The notes beneath the pieces were generated by a model. That model saw nothing but the letters and a program-made list of their open reading frames with translations, searched no databases and was not told the DNA's origin. A DNA stretch of 64,000 nucleotides, from positions 186,001 to 250,000 of the forward strand of contig NZ_PDOC01000005.1 in NCBI RefSeq assembly GCF_002760655.1, in the 5' to 3' direction. This DNA comes from Massilia eurypsychrophila. GTDB taxonomy: Bacteria; Pseudomonadota; Gammaproteobacteria; Burkholderiales; Burkholderiaceae_D. Every line of letters starts with the position of its first letter. Positions within the stretch are counted from its first letter, which is position 1. A program made the translations under genes and the position numbers. Shown piece by piece: positions 1 through 9,682 of the stretch.

Positions 1-1273
1 TGACCGTTACTGGCAAAGCCAGCTCGAGGCGCGGGTCGGCGCACTGCGGCCCTACGCATGGGGATTCTCGGAATTGAGAATCGACGAGCAGCAGCTCGCG
101 CTGGGCAAACTGGCGCTGCAGTCATGCAGCGCCGTGCTGCCCGACGGTACGCCATTTTCACTGCCGGCGGACGACGACCTGCCGCTGCCGATCGACCTGC
201 CGCTCGATGCGCGCAACGTTCTGGTGGTGCTGGCCTTGCCGCTGCGCCGCCATGGCGTGGCCGAAGTGGGCGACGGCGCCGGCGCCGACAATTACGCCCG
301 TCACCGCGCCGACGATTTCGAAGTCTGGGACAGCAATGGCCTCGACAACAGCGCGCTGATGCAGGTCGGGAAGCTGCGGCTGCGGCTGGCCCTGGAGGGC
401 GAGGTGGCCAACGCCTACACCGCGCTTGGCGTGGCGCGCATCGTCGAGCGGCGCGCCGACGAGCGCGTGGTGCTCGACCCCGAGTACTGCCCGCCGTGCC
501 TGGATTTTCGCGCCGCCCCGCGGCTGGCCGCGTTCGCCGACGAACTGGTCGGCCTGTTGCACCAGCGCGGCGACGCGCTGGCCGGACGCCTGGCGCAGCC
601 CGGCGCCACCGGCGCTGCCGAAATTGCCGACTTCCTGCTGCTGCAGTTGCTGAACCGCGCCGAGCCGCTGTTCATGCACCTGGCCGGGGCCACCGGCGTG
701 CATCCCGAAACGCTGTACCGCGCCATGGTCGAACTGGCGGGCGAACTGGCCACCTTCACCGAAGCGGGCAAGCGCGCGGCCGCCTATCCCACCTACCGCC
801 ACGCGCAGCTGGCCGAGTCGTTCGCACCGGTCATCGCCGACCTGCGCCGCTCGCTGTCGATGGTGATGGATGCACAGGCGGTGCCGCTCGTGCTCGAAGA
901 GCGCCAGTTCGGCATCCGCGTCGCGGTGCTGCCGGACCGCGAGCTGCTGCGTTCAGCCACCTTCGTGCTGGTCGTTTCGGCGCAGCTGCCGCCGGAAGCG
1001 CTGCGGGTCGGCTTCCCGGCGCACTTCAAGATCGGATCGGTGGAAGACATCCGCGACCTGGTCAATCTGCAGCTGCCCGGCATCGCGCTGCGGCCGCTGC
1101 CGGTGGCGCCGCGTCAGTTGCCGTTCTATGCCGGCCACACCTACTTTGAACTCGACAGCAGCAGCGAGTACTTCCAGCACCTTCACAAATCGGCCGGCTT
1201 CGCGATGCATGTGGCGGGCGAATTTCCGGGGCTGCAAATGCAGTTCTGGGCCATCCGCGGCAGGCCAGCGTGA
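1..1273 (+). CDS. tssK: Type VI secretion baseplate protein TssK (5' end outside window)
   Basis: The frame is open from base 2 and begins in the N-terminal region with DRYWQSQLEARV, so only roughly 20 codons of the usual ~445 are missing. A TTG at 74 lies inside the gene and is not the start. TssK is the trimeric baseplate adaptor that links the wedge complex to the TssL/TssM membrane complex in the cytoplasm. The C-terminal part reads TYFELDSSSEYFQHL, typical of the family. The stop overlaps the GTG start of tssL by 4 bases (GTGA), so the genes are translationally coupled. The remaining secretion genes must lie upstream of this window. Confidence 0.93.
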   Translation, partial: DRYWQSQLEARVGALRPYAWGFSELRIDEQQLALGKLALQSCSAVLPDGTPFSLPADDDLPLPIDLPLDARNVLVVLALPLRRHGVAEVGDGAGADNYARHRADDFEVWDSNGLDNSALMQVGKLRLRLALEGEVANAYTALGVARIVERRADERVVLDPEYCPPCLDFRAAPRLAAFADELVGLLHQRGDALAGRLAQPGATGAAEIADFLLLQLLNRAEPLFMHLAGATGVHPETLYRAMVELAGELATFTEAGKRAAAYPTYRHAQLAESFAPVIADLRRSLSMVMDAQAVPLVLEERQFGIRVAVLPDRELLRSATFVLVVSAQLPPEALRVGFPAHFKIGSVEDIRDLVNLQLPGIALRPLPVAPRQLPFYAGHTYFELDSSSEYFQHLHKSAGFAMHVAGEFPGLQMQFWAIRGRPA

Positions 1274-2577
1274 GCACGCAGCCGCCGCCGCAGGAGCCGC
1301 AGGATCCGGACCGGACGATGCTGATCCCGACGCCGGGCGGCCGGCGGCCGGCGCCGGCCGTCGCCGCCGCGCAGGCACCGGCAAGCCAGCCGCAGCATCA
1401 GCCGGCGGCCGGATTGGCCGGACGTGGCCTGAACGCGCTGGTACGGGCGGCCAATCCGCTGCTCGACCTGGTGGCGCCGCTGCGCACGATGGCGCAGCCG
1501 CCCGATCTGCAGCAGCTGCGCGAACGCCTGGCGCTGGCCCTGAAGACGTTCGAAAGCGATGGCCGCCAGGCCGGCGTCGACAGCGAAGCGATCGCCGCGG
1601 CGCGCTACGTGCTGTGCACACTGCTCGACGAAACCATCGCCAGCACCGCTTGGGGCAGCGGTGTGTGGGGAACGCGCAGCCTGCTGGTGGCGTTTCACAA
1701 TGAAGCTTCCGGCGGCGAAAAGGTGTTCCTGATCCTGCAGCGCCTGACCCAGAATGTCGCCGCCCACATCGACCTGCTGGAGCTCATATACCTGTGCCTG
1801 GCCCTTGGCCTGGAGGGGCGCTACCGCCTGCTGGCCGGCGGCAAGGACCAGCTGGCGACGCTGCGCGAGCGCCTGCTGCAGCTGATCAAACAACAGCGCG
1901 GCGGCTACGAGAGCGACCTGTCGCCCGGATGGCGCGGCGAAAGCGTGCAGACAGCGTCGCATGCGCGCGTGCCCGTGTGGGTGATCGCCGCAGGTCTGGG
2001 CGTGCTGCTGCTGGCCGCGCAGATCACTGCCGCCATGCTGCTCAACGGCGCATCGGACCCGGTGTTCGCTCACCTGGCGCGAATCCGCGTGGCGCAGGCG
2101 GCGGTCTTGCCGGCGCCACCGGCGGCACTGGCGCCGGCGCGGCTGGCCGGCTTTCTCGCGCCCGAAGTGGCGCATGGCCTACTCAGCGTCGTCGATACGG
2201 CCGAACGATCGGTCGTCACGCTGCGCGGCGACGGCATGTTCGGTTCCGGCAGCGCCGAAGTGCAGGACAAGCTGGCGCCGCTGCTTGCGCGCATCGGCGA
2301 CGCCCTGAAGACGACGCCGGGCAAGGTGATCGTCGTGGGTCACACCGACAGCACGCGGCCGGCGCTGTCGGCGCGCTATCCATCGAACTACGATTTGTCG
2401 AAAGCGCGCGCCGGCGGCGTGATGCAGGCGCTGGCCGAACGCGCCGGACCGGCGCAGCGCTATAGCGCCGAGGGGCGCGGCGACACCGAGCCGCTGGCGG
2501 CGGACGACACGCCGGCCAACCGCGCGCGCAACCGGCGCGTCGACATCATCGTGCTGACGCCGGCGGGTGCCTTATGA
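1270..2577 (+). CDS. tssL: Type VI secretion TssL, DotU domain plus C-terminal OmpA domain
   Basis: This 435-residue inner-membrane component is an 'evolved' TssL. A proline-rich cytoplasmic leader (1-50) precedes the DotU domain (about 55-225), one transmembrane segment (about 235-257, VPVWVIAAGLGVLLL) and a periplasmic OmpA-like peptidoglycan-binding domain (about 315-430) with the NYDLSKARA and NRARNRRVDI signatures. It anchors the complex to the cell wall together with TssM. The GTG start at 1270 is chosen because it overlaps the tssK stop and the frame shows DotU features from there. The stop overlaps the tssM ATG by 4 bases. Confidence 0.93.
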   Translation: MSTQPPPQEPQDPDRTMLIPTPGGRRPAPAVAAAQAPASQPQHQPAAGLAGRGLNALVRAANPLLDLVAPLRTMAQPPDLQQLRERLALALKTFESDGRQAGVDSEAIAAARYVLCTLLDETIASTAWGSGVWGTRSLLVAFHNEASGGEKVFLILQRLTQNVAAHIDLLELIYLCLALGLEGRYRLLAGGKDQLATLRERLLQLIKQQRGGYESDLSPGWRGESVQTASHARVPVWVIAAGLGVLLLAAQITAAMLLNGASDPVFAHLARIRVAQAAVLPAPPAALAPARLAGFLAPEVAHGLLSVVDTAERSVVTLRGDGMFGSGSAEVQDKLAPLLARIGDALKTTPGKVIVVGHTDSTRPALSARYPSNYDLSKARAGGVMQALAERAGPAQRYSAEGRGDTEPLAADDTPANRARNRRVDIIVLTPAGAL

Positions 2578-5500
2578 AACGACTGTCTTCCTGGCTGTTC
2601 AAGCGCTGGGCGTGGACGCTGCTCGGGGTGCTGATGCTGTCGCTGCTGGTCTGGTACGCCGGACCGCTGTTCGCCTTTGCCGGGCGCGAACCGCTCGCAT
2701 CGAGCACCGCGCGCTGGTACGTCATCCTGCTGATGCTGGCACTGTGGGCCGGCTACTTCATATGGAAGTGGGCGGCCGCGCAGCTGGCCAACCGGCGCCT
2801 GATGGCCAGCCTGGCCGCCGCCAACGAGCCGCAGTCAGCGGCCGCGCCGCCCGAAGCGCTGCAGGAACAAGCCTTGCTGGCCAGACGCATGCAGGAGGCG
2901 CTGGCGGTGCTGCGAAAAGCGGCGCCCGGCAAGCAGCAGTGGAGCGGTCAATACCTGTATCAGCTGCCGTGGTACATGTTCGTCGGCGCGCCGGGCAGCG
3001 GTAAGACCACCACGCTGCTTCATTCGGGCCTGCGCTTTCCGCTGGCCGACACGCTCGGGCCGGGTGCGATCGGCGGCATCGGCGGCACCCGCCACTGCGA
3101 CTGGTGGTTCACCGACGAAGCGGTGATGCTCGATACCGCCGGCCGCTACACCACCCAGGACAGCGATGCCGCCGTCGACCAGGCCGGCTGGCACGGCTTT
3201 CTTGGGCTGCTCAAGACACACCGACCACGGCGGCCGATCAACGGCATCATCGTCGCCGTCAGCGTGGCCGACCTGCTGCAGCAGGGGCCGGCGGCGCGCC
3301 AGGCGCAGGCGCTGGCGATCCGCGCCCGCATCAAGGAGCTGCACGAGCGCCTCGGCAGCAGCTTCCCGGTGTACGTCACGGTCACCAAGTGCGACCTGCT
3401 GGCCGGCTTCGTCGAATTTTTCGACCACCTCGGGCGCGAAGAGCGCGCGCAGGTATGGGGCATGACTTTCCCACTGCCGGCCGAAGGCGTCGCGGGCGTG
3501 CCACTCGCTTCGTTCAGGGAACGCTTCGACGCGCTGGAGCGGCAGTTGCAGGTGCGCGTGCTCGAACGGATGCAGCAGGAGCGCGACATCCAGCGGCGCG
3601 CACTGCTGTACCGGTTTCCGCAGCAGTTCGCCGGAATCGGCGAGGTGCTCGGCGGATTCCTCGACGCGGTGTTCGCGCCGACCCGCTTCGAACAGGCGGC
3701 GCTGCTGCGCGGCGTCTACTTCACCAGCGGCACCCAGCAGGGCAGCCCGATCGACCGGGTGATGGGCGCGCTGGCCGCCACCTTCGGACTTGACCGCAAG
3801 GTGCTGCCGCCAAATGCCGTCAGCGGGCGCAGCTACTTCATCACCAACCTGCTGCGCGAACTGATGTTCAGGGAAGCGGGCCTGGCCGGCACCGACGCGC
3901 GGTTCGAGCGGCGCCGCCGCCAGCTGCGCTGGCTCTCTGGCGGCGCCCTGGCGCTGCTGCTGTTGCTCGGCGCCGCCGGCCTGGTCACCAGCTACGCGCG
4001 CAACCAGCAGTACGTCGCGCAGGCCGCGCAGCGCGCCGCGCAGCTGGACCAACTGGCGCAAAGCCTGCCGCCCGCGGGCGGCCCCGCCGAGATCCTGCCG
4101 CTGCTCGACGCCGCACGCAGCCTGCCGGGCGGCTACGCCGAGCGCGATGCCGGCACGCCCCTGCTGAACCGCTTTGGCCCGAACCAGGCCGACAAGCTGG
4201 GCGCCGGCGGCCAGGCCGTGTACCGGCGGCTGCTGCGCACCACACTGATGCCGCGCATCGCCAGCCGCTTCGAACAAGCGCTGCGGCGCGGCGACGCCAA
4301 CAACCAGGAATACCTGTACGAGACGCTGCGTGCCTACCTGATGCTCGGGCAGCCGCAGCATCGCGATGCCGAATCGGTGCTGGCGTGGCTCGATATCGAC
4401 TGGCGGGCCAGCCTTGCCGATATTGGCCAGGAGCCGCGCGAGAGGCTGGCCGCACACGCGGCGGCGCTGTTCGATGCGGGCGACGAAAGCGCCGAGCCGC
4501 AGGCGCTCGACCTGGCGCTGGTCGCGCAAACACGCCTGACGCTGGCGATGATGCCGCTGCCGGAGCGCGCCTACAACCGACTCAAGCGCCAGGTGGCGCG
4601 CGCCGCACTGCCGGAGTTTTCGGTCAATCGCGCCACCGGGCGCGACGTCTCGACCGTGCTGGCGCGCCAGAGCGGCGAACCGCTCACGCGCGGCATTGCC
4701 GGCGTGTTCAGCGTGGCCGGCTACCGCGAACTGCTCAAGCAGGCGCCGGCGGCGATGGCCGACATCGCCAGGGACGGCTGGGTGCTGGACCGCCGCGAGG
4801 GCGATGGCGCGCTCGCCGCCATCAGCGGCGATGCGCTGCGCTCGGCGGTGCTGCAGCTGTACTACGCCGAGTACATCCGCCAGTGGGATGGCCTGCTGGC
4901 CGACGTCCGGATCGCGCCGTTCGCGAGCCTCGACCAGGCCGCGCGCATCACCAACGCGCTGGCGGCGGCCGACTCGCCGCTGCGCACGTTCCTTCAGGCG
5001 GCGGCGCGCGAGACGACGCTGGACGGCGCACAAACATCGGCGGCGCCGAAGATCGATGCCAAGGTGCTGGGCAAGCTGTCGGCGGCGCGCGACAGGCTGG
5101 CCGCGACGATGGGCGCCGGCACTCCGGTGCCCGAGACGCAGGCCGGCAATCCGGTCGACCAGCATTTCGACGCCCTGCACAAGCTGGTGGGGCCACCTGG
5201 CGCGACCGCGCCGGCGCCGCTGGAGGCGATGCTGGCCATGCTGAAGGACGCGTCGCAGTATTTCGACGCCGCCGACAACGCGCGCCGCGGCGGGGCGCCG
5301 GCACCGTCGGCCGAGGTGCTGCAGCGGGTCAAGCGGGAAGCCGACGGCAAGCCCGCGCCGCTTGGCGGCATGCTGAAAAATATCGACCATGCCGGCGCCG
5401 GCCTGACGCTGGGCAGCGAACGGGCGCGCCTGCAGGCGGCGTGGAGCGCCGGCGCCGCCGCGTTCTGCCAGGCCGCGATCGCCGGCCGCTATCCGCTGGT

Positions 5501-6122
5501 GCGCGGCGCCGGCAAGGAAGTCACGCTGGAGGACTTCGGCAAATTCTTCGCGCCGGGCGGCGTGATGGATGAATTTTTCACGCGGAACCTGGCGACCCAG
5601 GTCGACATGGCCGGCAGCCAGTGGCGCTGGCGCAGCAGCGGCGCGGCGTCGATCGGCATCCCGCAGGAGGTGCTGAACCAGTTCCAGCGCGCCGCACGGC
5701 TGCGCGACATGTTCTTTGCCGCCGGCGGCCGTCAGCCAGGTTTGCGGTTCGAGCTGAACCCGGTCACCGCCGATCCCGCGCTGACCCGGGTGCAGCTCGA
5801 TATCGACGGCCAGGTGGTCAGTTATGCGGCCGGCACGCCGGCGCGGCCGGTGGCGATCGCGCTGCCAAGCGGGAAGGGCAGCGGCCAGGTGCGGCTGGAG
5901 GCAACGCCGGCGCTGCGCGCCGAATTGCGCAGCGACGGGCCGTGGGCCTGGTTCCGCATGCTCGACAAGGGCCAGCTCGAGCCGGGCGCGCAGGGCGAGC
6001 GTTACAAGGTCAGTTTCGACCTGGACGGGCGCAAGGTGGTCTACGACATGACCGCCAGCAGCGTGATCAATCCGTTCCGGCGCGACGCGCTGGAGCAGTT
6101 CCGCTGCCCGACGGGATGGTAG
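2574..6122 (+). CDS. tssM: Type VI secretion inner-membrane protein TssM (IcmF family)
   Basis: The 1182-residue protein has the family's usual length. Two N-terminal transmembrane segments (about 12-32 and 48-66) are followed by a cytoplasmic NTPase-like domain with an intact Walker A, GAPGSGKTTT (about 138-147). A third membrane segment (about 453-472, GGALALLLLLGAAGL) precedes the large periplasmic domain (IcmF-related and TssM C-terminal regions, to 1182). It forms the trans-envelope complex with TssL and TssJ. The ATG overlaps the tssL stop (ATGA) and the stop overlaps the possible first start of tagF, so the four genes are one operon. Confidence 0.95.
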   Translation: MKRLSSWLFKRWAWTLLGVLMLSLLVWYAGPLFAFAGREPLASSTARWYVILLMLALWAGYFIWKWAAAQLANRRLMASLAAANEPQSAAAPPEALQEQALLARRMQEALAVLRKAAPGKQQWSGQYLYQLPWYMFVGAPGSGKTTTLLHSGLRFPLADTLGPGAIGGIGGTRHCDWWFTDEAVMLDTAGRYTTQDSDAAVDQAGWHGFLGLLKTHRPRRPINGIIVAVSVADLLQQGPAARQAQALAIRARIKELHERLGSSFPVYVTVTKCDLLAGFVEFFDHLGREERAQVWGMTFPLPAEGVAGVPLASFRERFDALERQLQVRVLERMQQERDIQRRALLYRFPQQFAGIGEVLGGFLDAVFAPTRFEQAALLRGVYFTSGTQQGSPIDRVMGALAATFGLDRKVLPPNAVSGRSYFITNLLRELMFREAGLAGTDARFERRRRQLRWLSGGALALLLLLGAAGLVTSYARNQQYVAQAAQRAAQLDQLAQSLPPAGGPAEILPLLDAARSLPGGYAERDAGTPLLNRFGPNQADKLGAGGQAVYRRLLRTTLMPRIASRFEQALRRGDANNQEYLYETLRAYLMLGQPQHRDAESVLAWLDIDWRASLADIGQEPRERLAAHAAALFDAGDESAEPQALDLALVAQTRLTLAMMPLPERAYNRLKRQVARAALPEFSVNRATGRDVSTVLARQSGEPLTRGIAGVFSVAGYRELLKQAPAAMADIARDGWVLDRREGDGALAAISGDALRSAVLQLYYAEYIRQWDGLLADVRIAPFASLDQAARITNALAAADSPLRTFLQAAARETTLDGAQTSAAPKIDAKVLGKLSAARDRLAATMGAGTPVPETQAGNPVDQHFDALHKLVGPPGATAPAPLEAMLAMLKDASQYFDAADNARRGGAPAPSAEVLQRVKREADGKPAPLGGMLKNIDHAGAGLTLGSERARLQAAWSAGAAAFCQAAIAGRYPLVRGAGKEVTLEDFGKFFAPGGVMDEFFTRNLATQVDMAGSQWRWRSSGAASIGIPQEVLNQFQRAARLRDMFFAAGGRQPGLRFELNPVTADPALTRVQLDIDGQVVSYAAGTPARPVAIALPSGKGSGQVRLEATPALRAELRSDGPWAWFRMLDKGQLEPGAQGERYKVSFDLDGRKVVYDMTASSVINPFRRDALEQFRCPTGW

Positions 6123-6124
6123 GC

Positions 6125-6757
6125 ATGGTCGGCTTCTTCGGCAAGGTCAGCACGCACGGCGACTTTGTGGCGCGGCGCCTGGCGCCGTCGTTCCAGCAGC
6201 CGTGGGACGCGTGGCTGCAGGCAGGCTTGCAGGCGAGCCGCCAGGCGTTAGGGGAGAGGTGGCTGGCCACTTACCTGTGCAGTCCGATCTGGCGCTTTGC
6301 GCTGGCACCCGGCGTGTGCGGCGAGCGCGCCTGCGCCGGGGTGCTGATGCCGAGCGTTGACCGCGTAGGACGGCATTTTCCGCTGACTGTGGCCAGCGAA
6401 GGCGGCGCGCCGCTCGACCAGTTGATGCAGCAGGGCCACTGGTATGAACGGCTGGAAGAACTGGCGCTGTCGGCGCTGGGCGAACATTTTTCGCTCGATG
6501 CGTTCGATGCGGCGCTGTGCGCGCTGGCGATGCCGGCGCAGACGAAGGCGCCGCCGGCGGTATTGTCGTTCGAGCGCGGGCAGGCGGTCGACGAGCGCTT
6601 GCTGCGGGCGATTGCGGCCGCGGCCCTCGATGAACACAGTATGTGGTGGAGCGATGGTTCGGCGCAGGTGGCGCCTTGCCTGGTGGTCTGCCGCGGTTTG
6701 CCGGCGTTCGCGGCACTGCTTGGGGCAAGCTCGGAACAGGCAAAGATGCAAGGCTAG
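6125..6757 (+). CDS. tagF: Type VI secretion-associated protein TagF (DUF2094)
   Basis: A protein of about 210 residues starting MVGFFGKVSTHGDFVARRLAPSF, the characteristic N-terminus of the TagF/ImpM family. An in-frame ATG at 6116 overlapping the end of tssM is an alternative start; 6125 is preferred because family homology begins there. TagF represses T6SS assembly post-translationally and is counteracted by the threonine phosphorylation pathway (kinase and PP2C phosphatase). A kinase/phosphatase pair lies on the opposite strand at 9683-11939. It is the last gene of the T6SS run in this window. Confidence 0.88.
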   Translation: MVGFFGKVSTHGDFVARRLAPSFQQPWDAWLQAGLQASRQALGERWLATYLCSPIWRFALAPGVCGERACAGVLMPSVDRVGRHFPLTVASEGGAPLDQLMQQGHWYERLEELALSALGEHFSLDAFDAALCALAMPAQTKAPPAVLSFERGQAVDERLLRAIAAAALDEHSMWWSDGSAQVAPCLVVCRGLPAFAALLGASSEQAKMQG

Positions 6758-7347
6758 GGGGCGCCAGACCTGGTTGTCAACGGCGCCCTTGCGCCAGTCG
6801 ATGCGCGCGTTGCGCGGGTGCTGTCGCGGCGTTTTTGTGAATGAATGTTGCCCTTTTGGTCCGTCAGGCCATTCAATGTGTCTAGCCTGAATGTTTCATA
6901 AACTGCCCCTAAGGCGCCGGCTCGTCGACACAGGACTTTCCCGGCCGGATCGCGATGTCGCGGGCAATGGCGCCCCTACCCAATTGAACGGGACATCAAA
7001 TGAAGCGGCATGAAGGTTGGATGGTTAGCGGTGTGATGGTTAGTTCTCGGCAGACCGGACGTGCCGTACTCAGGACGAGTTGAGGGACTTGGCCGGCGTC
7101 GGCAGATACACCTTGCCAGCATTCCGGGCGATTCTCTGCCGGGTATAACTGCAACGAACAGCCCCCGTCAAACCCGGTTTAACTGGAAATGAGCCTGCAT
7201 TTATTCGCGCGGACCTGCATTCCATCGCCGCGAACCAAGATTATTTGCGACTGACCCGACTGACGCTGTTATTCCGGCGGGCGGTCGATCAGAGGATTTC
7301 GCAAAATGCGTCGCCGGCGGTAGTCCATGTTCCAGACGGCGAGACCG
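6758..7347. other. Non-coding gap after the T6SS cluster
   Basis: About 590 bases between the end of tagF and the converging end of the GGDEF-EAL gene. Short open frames exist on both strands but none has a ribosome site or recognisable protein features. No clear hairpin followed by a T run was seen. It probably holds the 3' untranslated ends of the two converging units. Confidence 0.5.
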
Positions 7348-9222
7348 TTATTTTTGCGCATCGGCAACGACGCCGCCATCGGCCAATAATGGCCGCTCGC
7401 AATCGACATAGTTTGCGTAAAATGTCTCGGCCGGTATCGGCCGGGAAAACAGGAAGCCTTGCCCCCGTTCGCAGCCAAGGTCGACCAAGGCCTGTCGTTG
7501 CACGGCCAGTTCGATTCCTTCCGACAGCACCGTCATGCCTAGTCCATGGCCGAGCGCAATGATCGATACGATCACCAATCGTTCGCGCTCGCCCGCGTTC
7601 ATCTTGCCGACGAATTGTCGGTCAATCTTGATCACGTCGAAAGGCATGCTGGCCAGCCGGCCCAGCGATGAAAATCCGGTACCGAAATCATCGAGAGCGA
7701 GCCGCACTCCGATATGCTTGAGCTGGGCAAGCTTGCTATTGGTGAGCTCCTCGTCGAACAGCATCGACTCGGTCAATTCAATCTCGATGGCGCCCGGCGC
7801 CACCTTTTCTTCACGCAGGATGTGCGCCACTGAATCGACAAAATCATGTTCGATGAACTGGCGCGCGGAAACATTAACGGCAATATGAAAGTTGGGCAGC
7901 GTCTTGCGCCACGCCATGACTTGTCTGCAAGCGGTGCGCAAGACCCATTCACCGACGGGCACGATCAGCCCGGAATATTCCAGTTCCGAGATGAAATCGA
8001 GCGGCGACACCAGCGCACCAGTTTCGGAATCGCGCCACCGGATCAAGGCCTCTGCGCCGATGACCTTGTCGTCGAGCAAACGCACCAGCGGCTGATAATG
8101 GAGCTCGAATTCCTGGCGCTGGAGCGCCTGCTTGAGTCTGGCGCGCAGGTGCACTTCGTGATTCACTTTATCCGTCATGGCCGGATGGTAAACTTTCCAG
8201 CCGCTGTTGCGCGTCGACTTTTGGGCATACATGGCCGTATCGGCACGCTGGATCAGCTGCTCCGCCTGATCGCCGTGGTCCGGCGCCAGCGCGATCCCCA
8301 CTGTTACCGTAATCGCCACCTCGTGGCCCAAGCAAACCTGTGGCAATGAAAAAGCATTACAAATGGATTCTGAAATCCGGTTGAGCACGGCTCCACCGTC
8401 GTTCAGACTGAGCAGGATGATGAATTCGTCGCCGGACAAGCGCCCGAGGAAGTCCTCGTCCCGAATACAGCTTCGCATTCGGGTCGCGGACGCCTTGAGT
8501 ACTTCATCGCCTACGGCATGGCCAAAGCTGTCATTGACTGCCTTGAATTTGTCGAGATCGATAAAGAACACGGCGGTCAGGCATTGCTTGTTGCGGGCCA
8601 GCCGCCTTTGTAGTTCTTCAATGACTTCGCGCCGGTTCGGCAGTTCAGTGAGCACATCGAAGCGGGCGCGGTGCGACAGGTTTTCTTCCAGCAGGCGCAG
8701 GCGGCGCAGGACAAAACGGTTCAGCGCGTAGACTAGCAGGGCTGAACCGAACAGCGATACCAGGAAAATGGCGCAGGTTTCATACGCGATGTTGGCGAGC
8801 GAGCGCGCGATATAGAAATAGCCGACCGTTTCGTCATCGGCCTTGATCGGCGCCCGATGGGAAACGACGGGCCAGGCGAGTGGGTGCTTCGGAAACTTGG
8901 CGAAGACTTGCTTGCCGTTTGCAGCGACGATGACCCTCGCTTCAGACCAGTCCGCGCTCTTGAAAACGACGTCTTCCGTCACGAAACGCGAAAGGCCAGC
9001 GTTGGTGATGCGCCAGCCGGGATTTTCTTCCAGTTTTTCAGTAATGAAGTCGGCATTGACGTCACCTTCCGAGTCGACCTGGCCTTGCTGATATTCCAAA
9101 TGGATAAAGAAATAGCTTGCCGGAATGGCGATAGTAAAAACGGTGAAGATGAGCAACATCATGCAGTAGACGATGGCGGTGAAGGTGAAGTGCCGGCCAT
9201 GCCTTGAAATTAGATTAGCCAT
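7348..9222 (-). CDS. Membrane GGDEF-EAL protein (c-di-GMP turnover)
   Basis: With the ATG at 9222 the protein has 624 residues. The first transmembrane helix (about 14-40, FTAIVYCMMLLIFTVF) and the second (about 140-165, CAIFLVSLFGSALLVYAL) enclose a small periplasmic sensor region. A GGDEF domain follows, with active-site variant SGDEF (about 262-266), then an EAL domain with the intact EALIRW motif (about 389-394). SGDEF can still be catalytic, so it may make and/or degrade c-di-GMP. Alternative starts are an ATG at 9267 and a TTG at 9315; none has a strong ribosome site. 9222 is chosen because hydrophobic topology starts right after it. It stands alone in its unit. Confidence 0.9.
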   Translation of the reverse strand: MANLISRHGRHFTFTAIVYCMMLLIFTVFTIAIPASYFFIHLEYQQGQVDSEGDVNADFITEKLEENPGWRITNAGLSRFVTEDVVFKSADWSEARVIVAANGKQVFAKFPKHPLAWPVVSHRAPIKADDETVGYFYIARSLANIAYETCAIFLVSLFGSALLVYALNRFVLRRLRLLEENLSHRARFDVLTELPNRREVIEELQRRLARNKQCLTAVFFIDLDKFKAVNDSFGHAVGDEVLKASATRMRSCIRDEDFLGRLSGDEFIILLSLNDGGAVLNRISESICNAFSLPQVCLGHEVAITVTVGIALAPDHGDQAEQLIQRADTAMYAQKSTRNSGWKVYHPAMTDKVNHEVHLRARLKQALQRQEFELHYQPLVRLLDDKVIGAEALIRWRDSETGALVSPLDFISELEYSGLIVPVGEWVLRTACRQVMAWRKTLPNFHIAVNVSARQFIEHDFVDSVAHILREEKVAPGAIEIELTESMLFDEELTNSKLAQLKHIGVRLALDDFGTGFSSLGRLASMPFDVIKIDRQFVGKMNAGERERLVIVSIIALGHGLGMTVLSEGIELAVQRQALVDLGCERGQGFLFSRPIPAETFYANYVDCERPLLADGGVVADAQK

Positions 9223-9682
9223 GCTTGACTTTGATGTTCTTTCGAAAGCGCCGTGCGTCGGGAGCATATGGACAGGATCGTGAATCTGATTCTTTCTCAC
9301 TGCCCCAAAGCGCAATCAGGCGGGCAGCGGCAAGCGATCGCGGAGCGAAATTCTGAGCGGGATCGGACTGAGTGAGTCCTAGTTCGCCCGAACGTGGTGG
9401 GATGATTGCAACAGGGGTAGGGTTGCGGTGGGGAGAGGAAGAAACTGCAAGACAACGAACTCAAGCAAGTGTCAGAGTATTGCAAAAATTGATCCGTGGC
9501 AACAAACTATTGGTATTTGTTGTTTGTCGGAGCTCCCCTGCTGACTCTTGCAACAAATGCTATCCTCCTCTTGATCGCCACCGCCACCGGCACGGCAGAG
9601 GAAATCGACATCCTGACGTCCTGCTCGAGGGTGGGAACGGAAAATGTAATCGTTGCGCGCGCGTAACGATTGTCGCTTCGAT
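9223..9682. other. Intergenic region with an inverted repeat
   Basis: About 460 bases upstream of the GGDEF-EAL gene and downstream of the phosphatase operon. It is less GC-rich than its neighbours. It holds a perfect 7-bp inverted repeat CAACAAA (9500-9506) and TTTGTTG (9516-9522) that could be an operator or weak hairpin. Open frames here show no protein character. No known riboswitch core was recognised. Confidence 0.4.

Noticed and set aside
2835-5390. 851-codon open frame antisense to tssM
   Set aside because: It mirrors the TssM gene, has Arg/Gln/His-rich composition typical of antisense reading of GC-rich genes, and shows no motif.
9500-9522. Inverted repeat CAACAAA/TTTGTTG as a riboswitch or terminator
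   Set aside because: Stem is short and AT-rich, without a T run or any known aptamer core; kept only as a possible operator.
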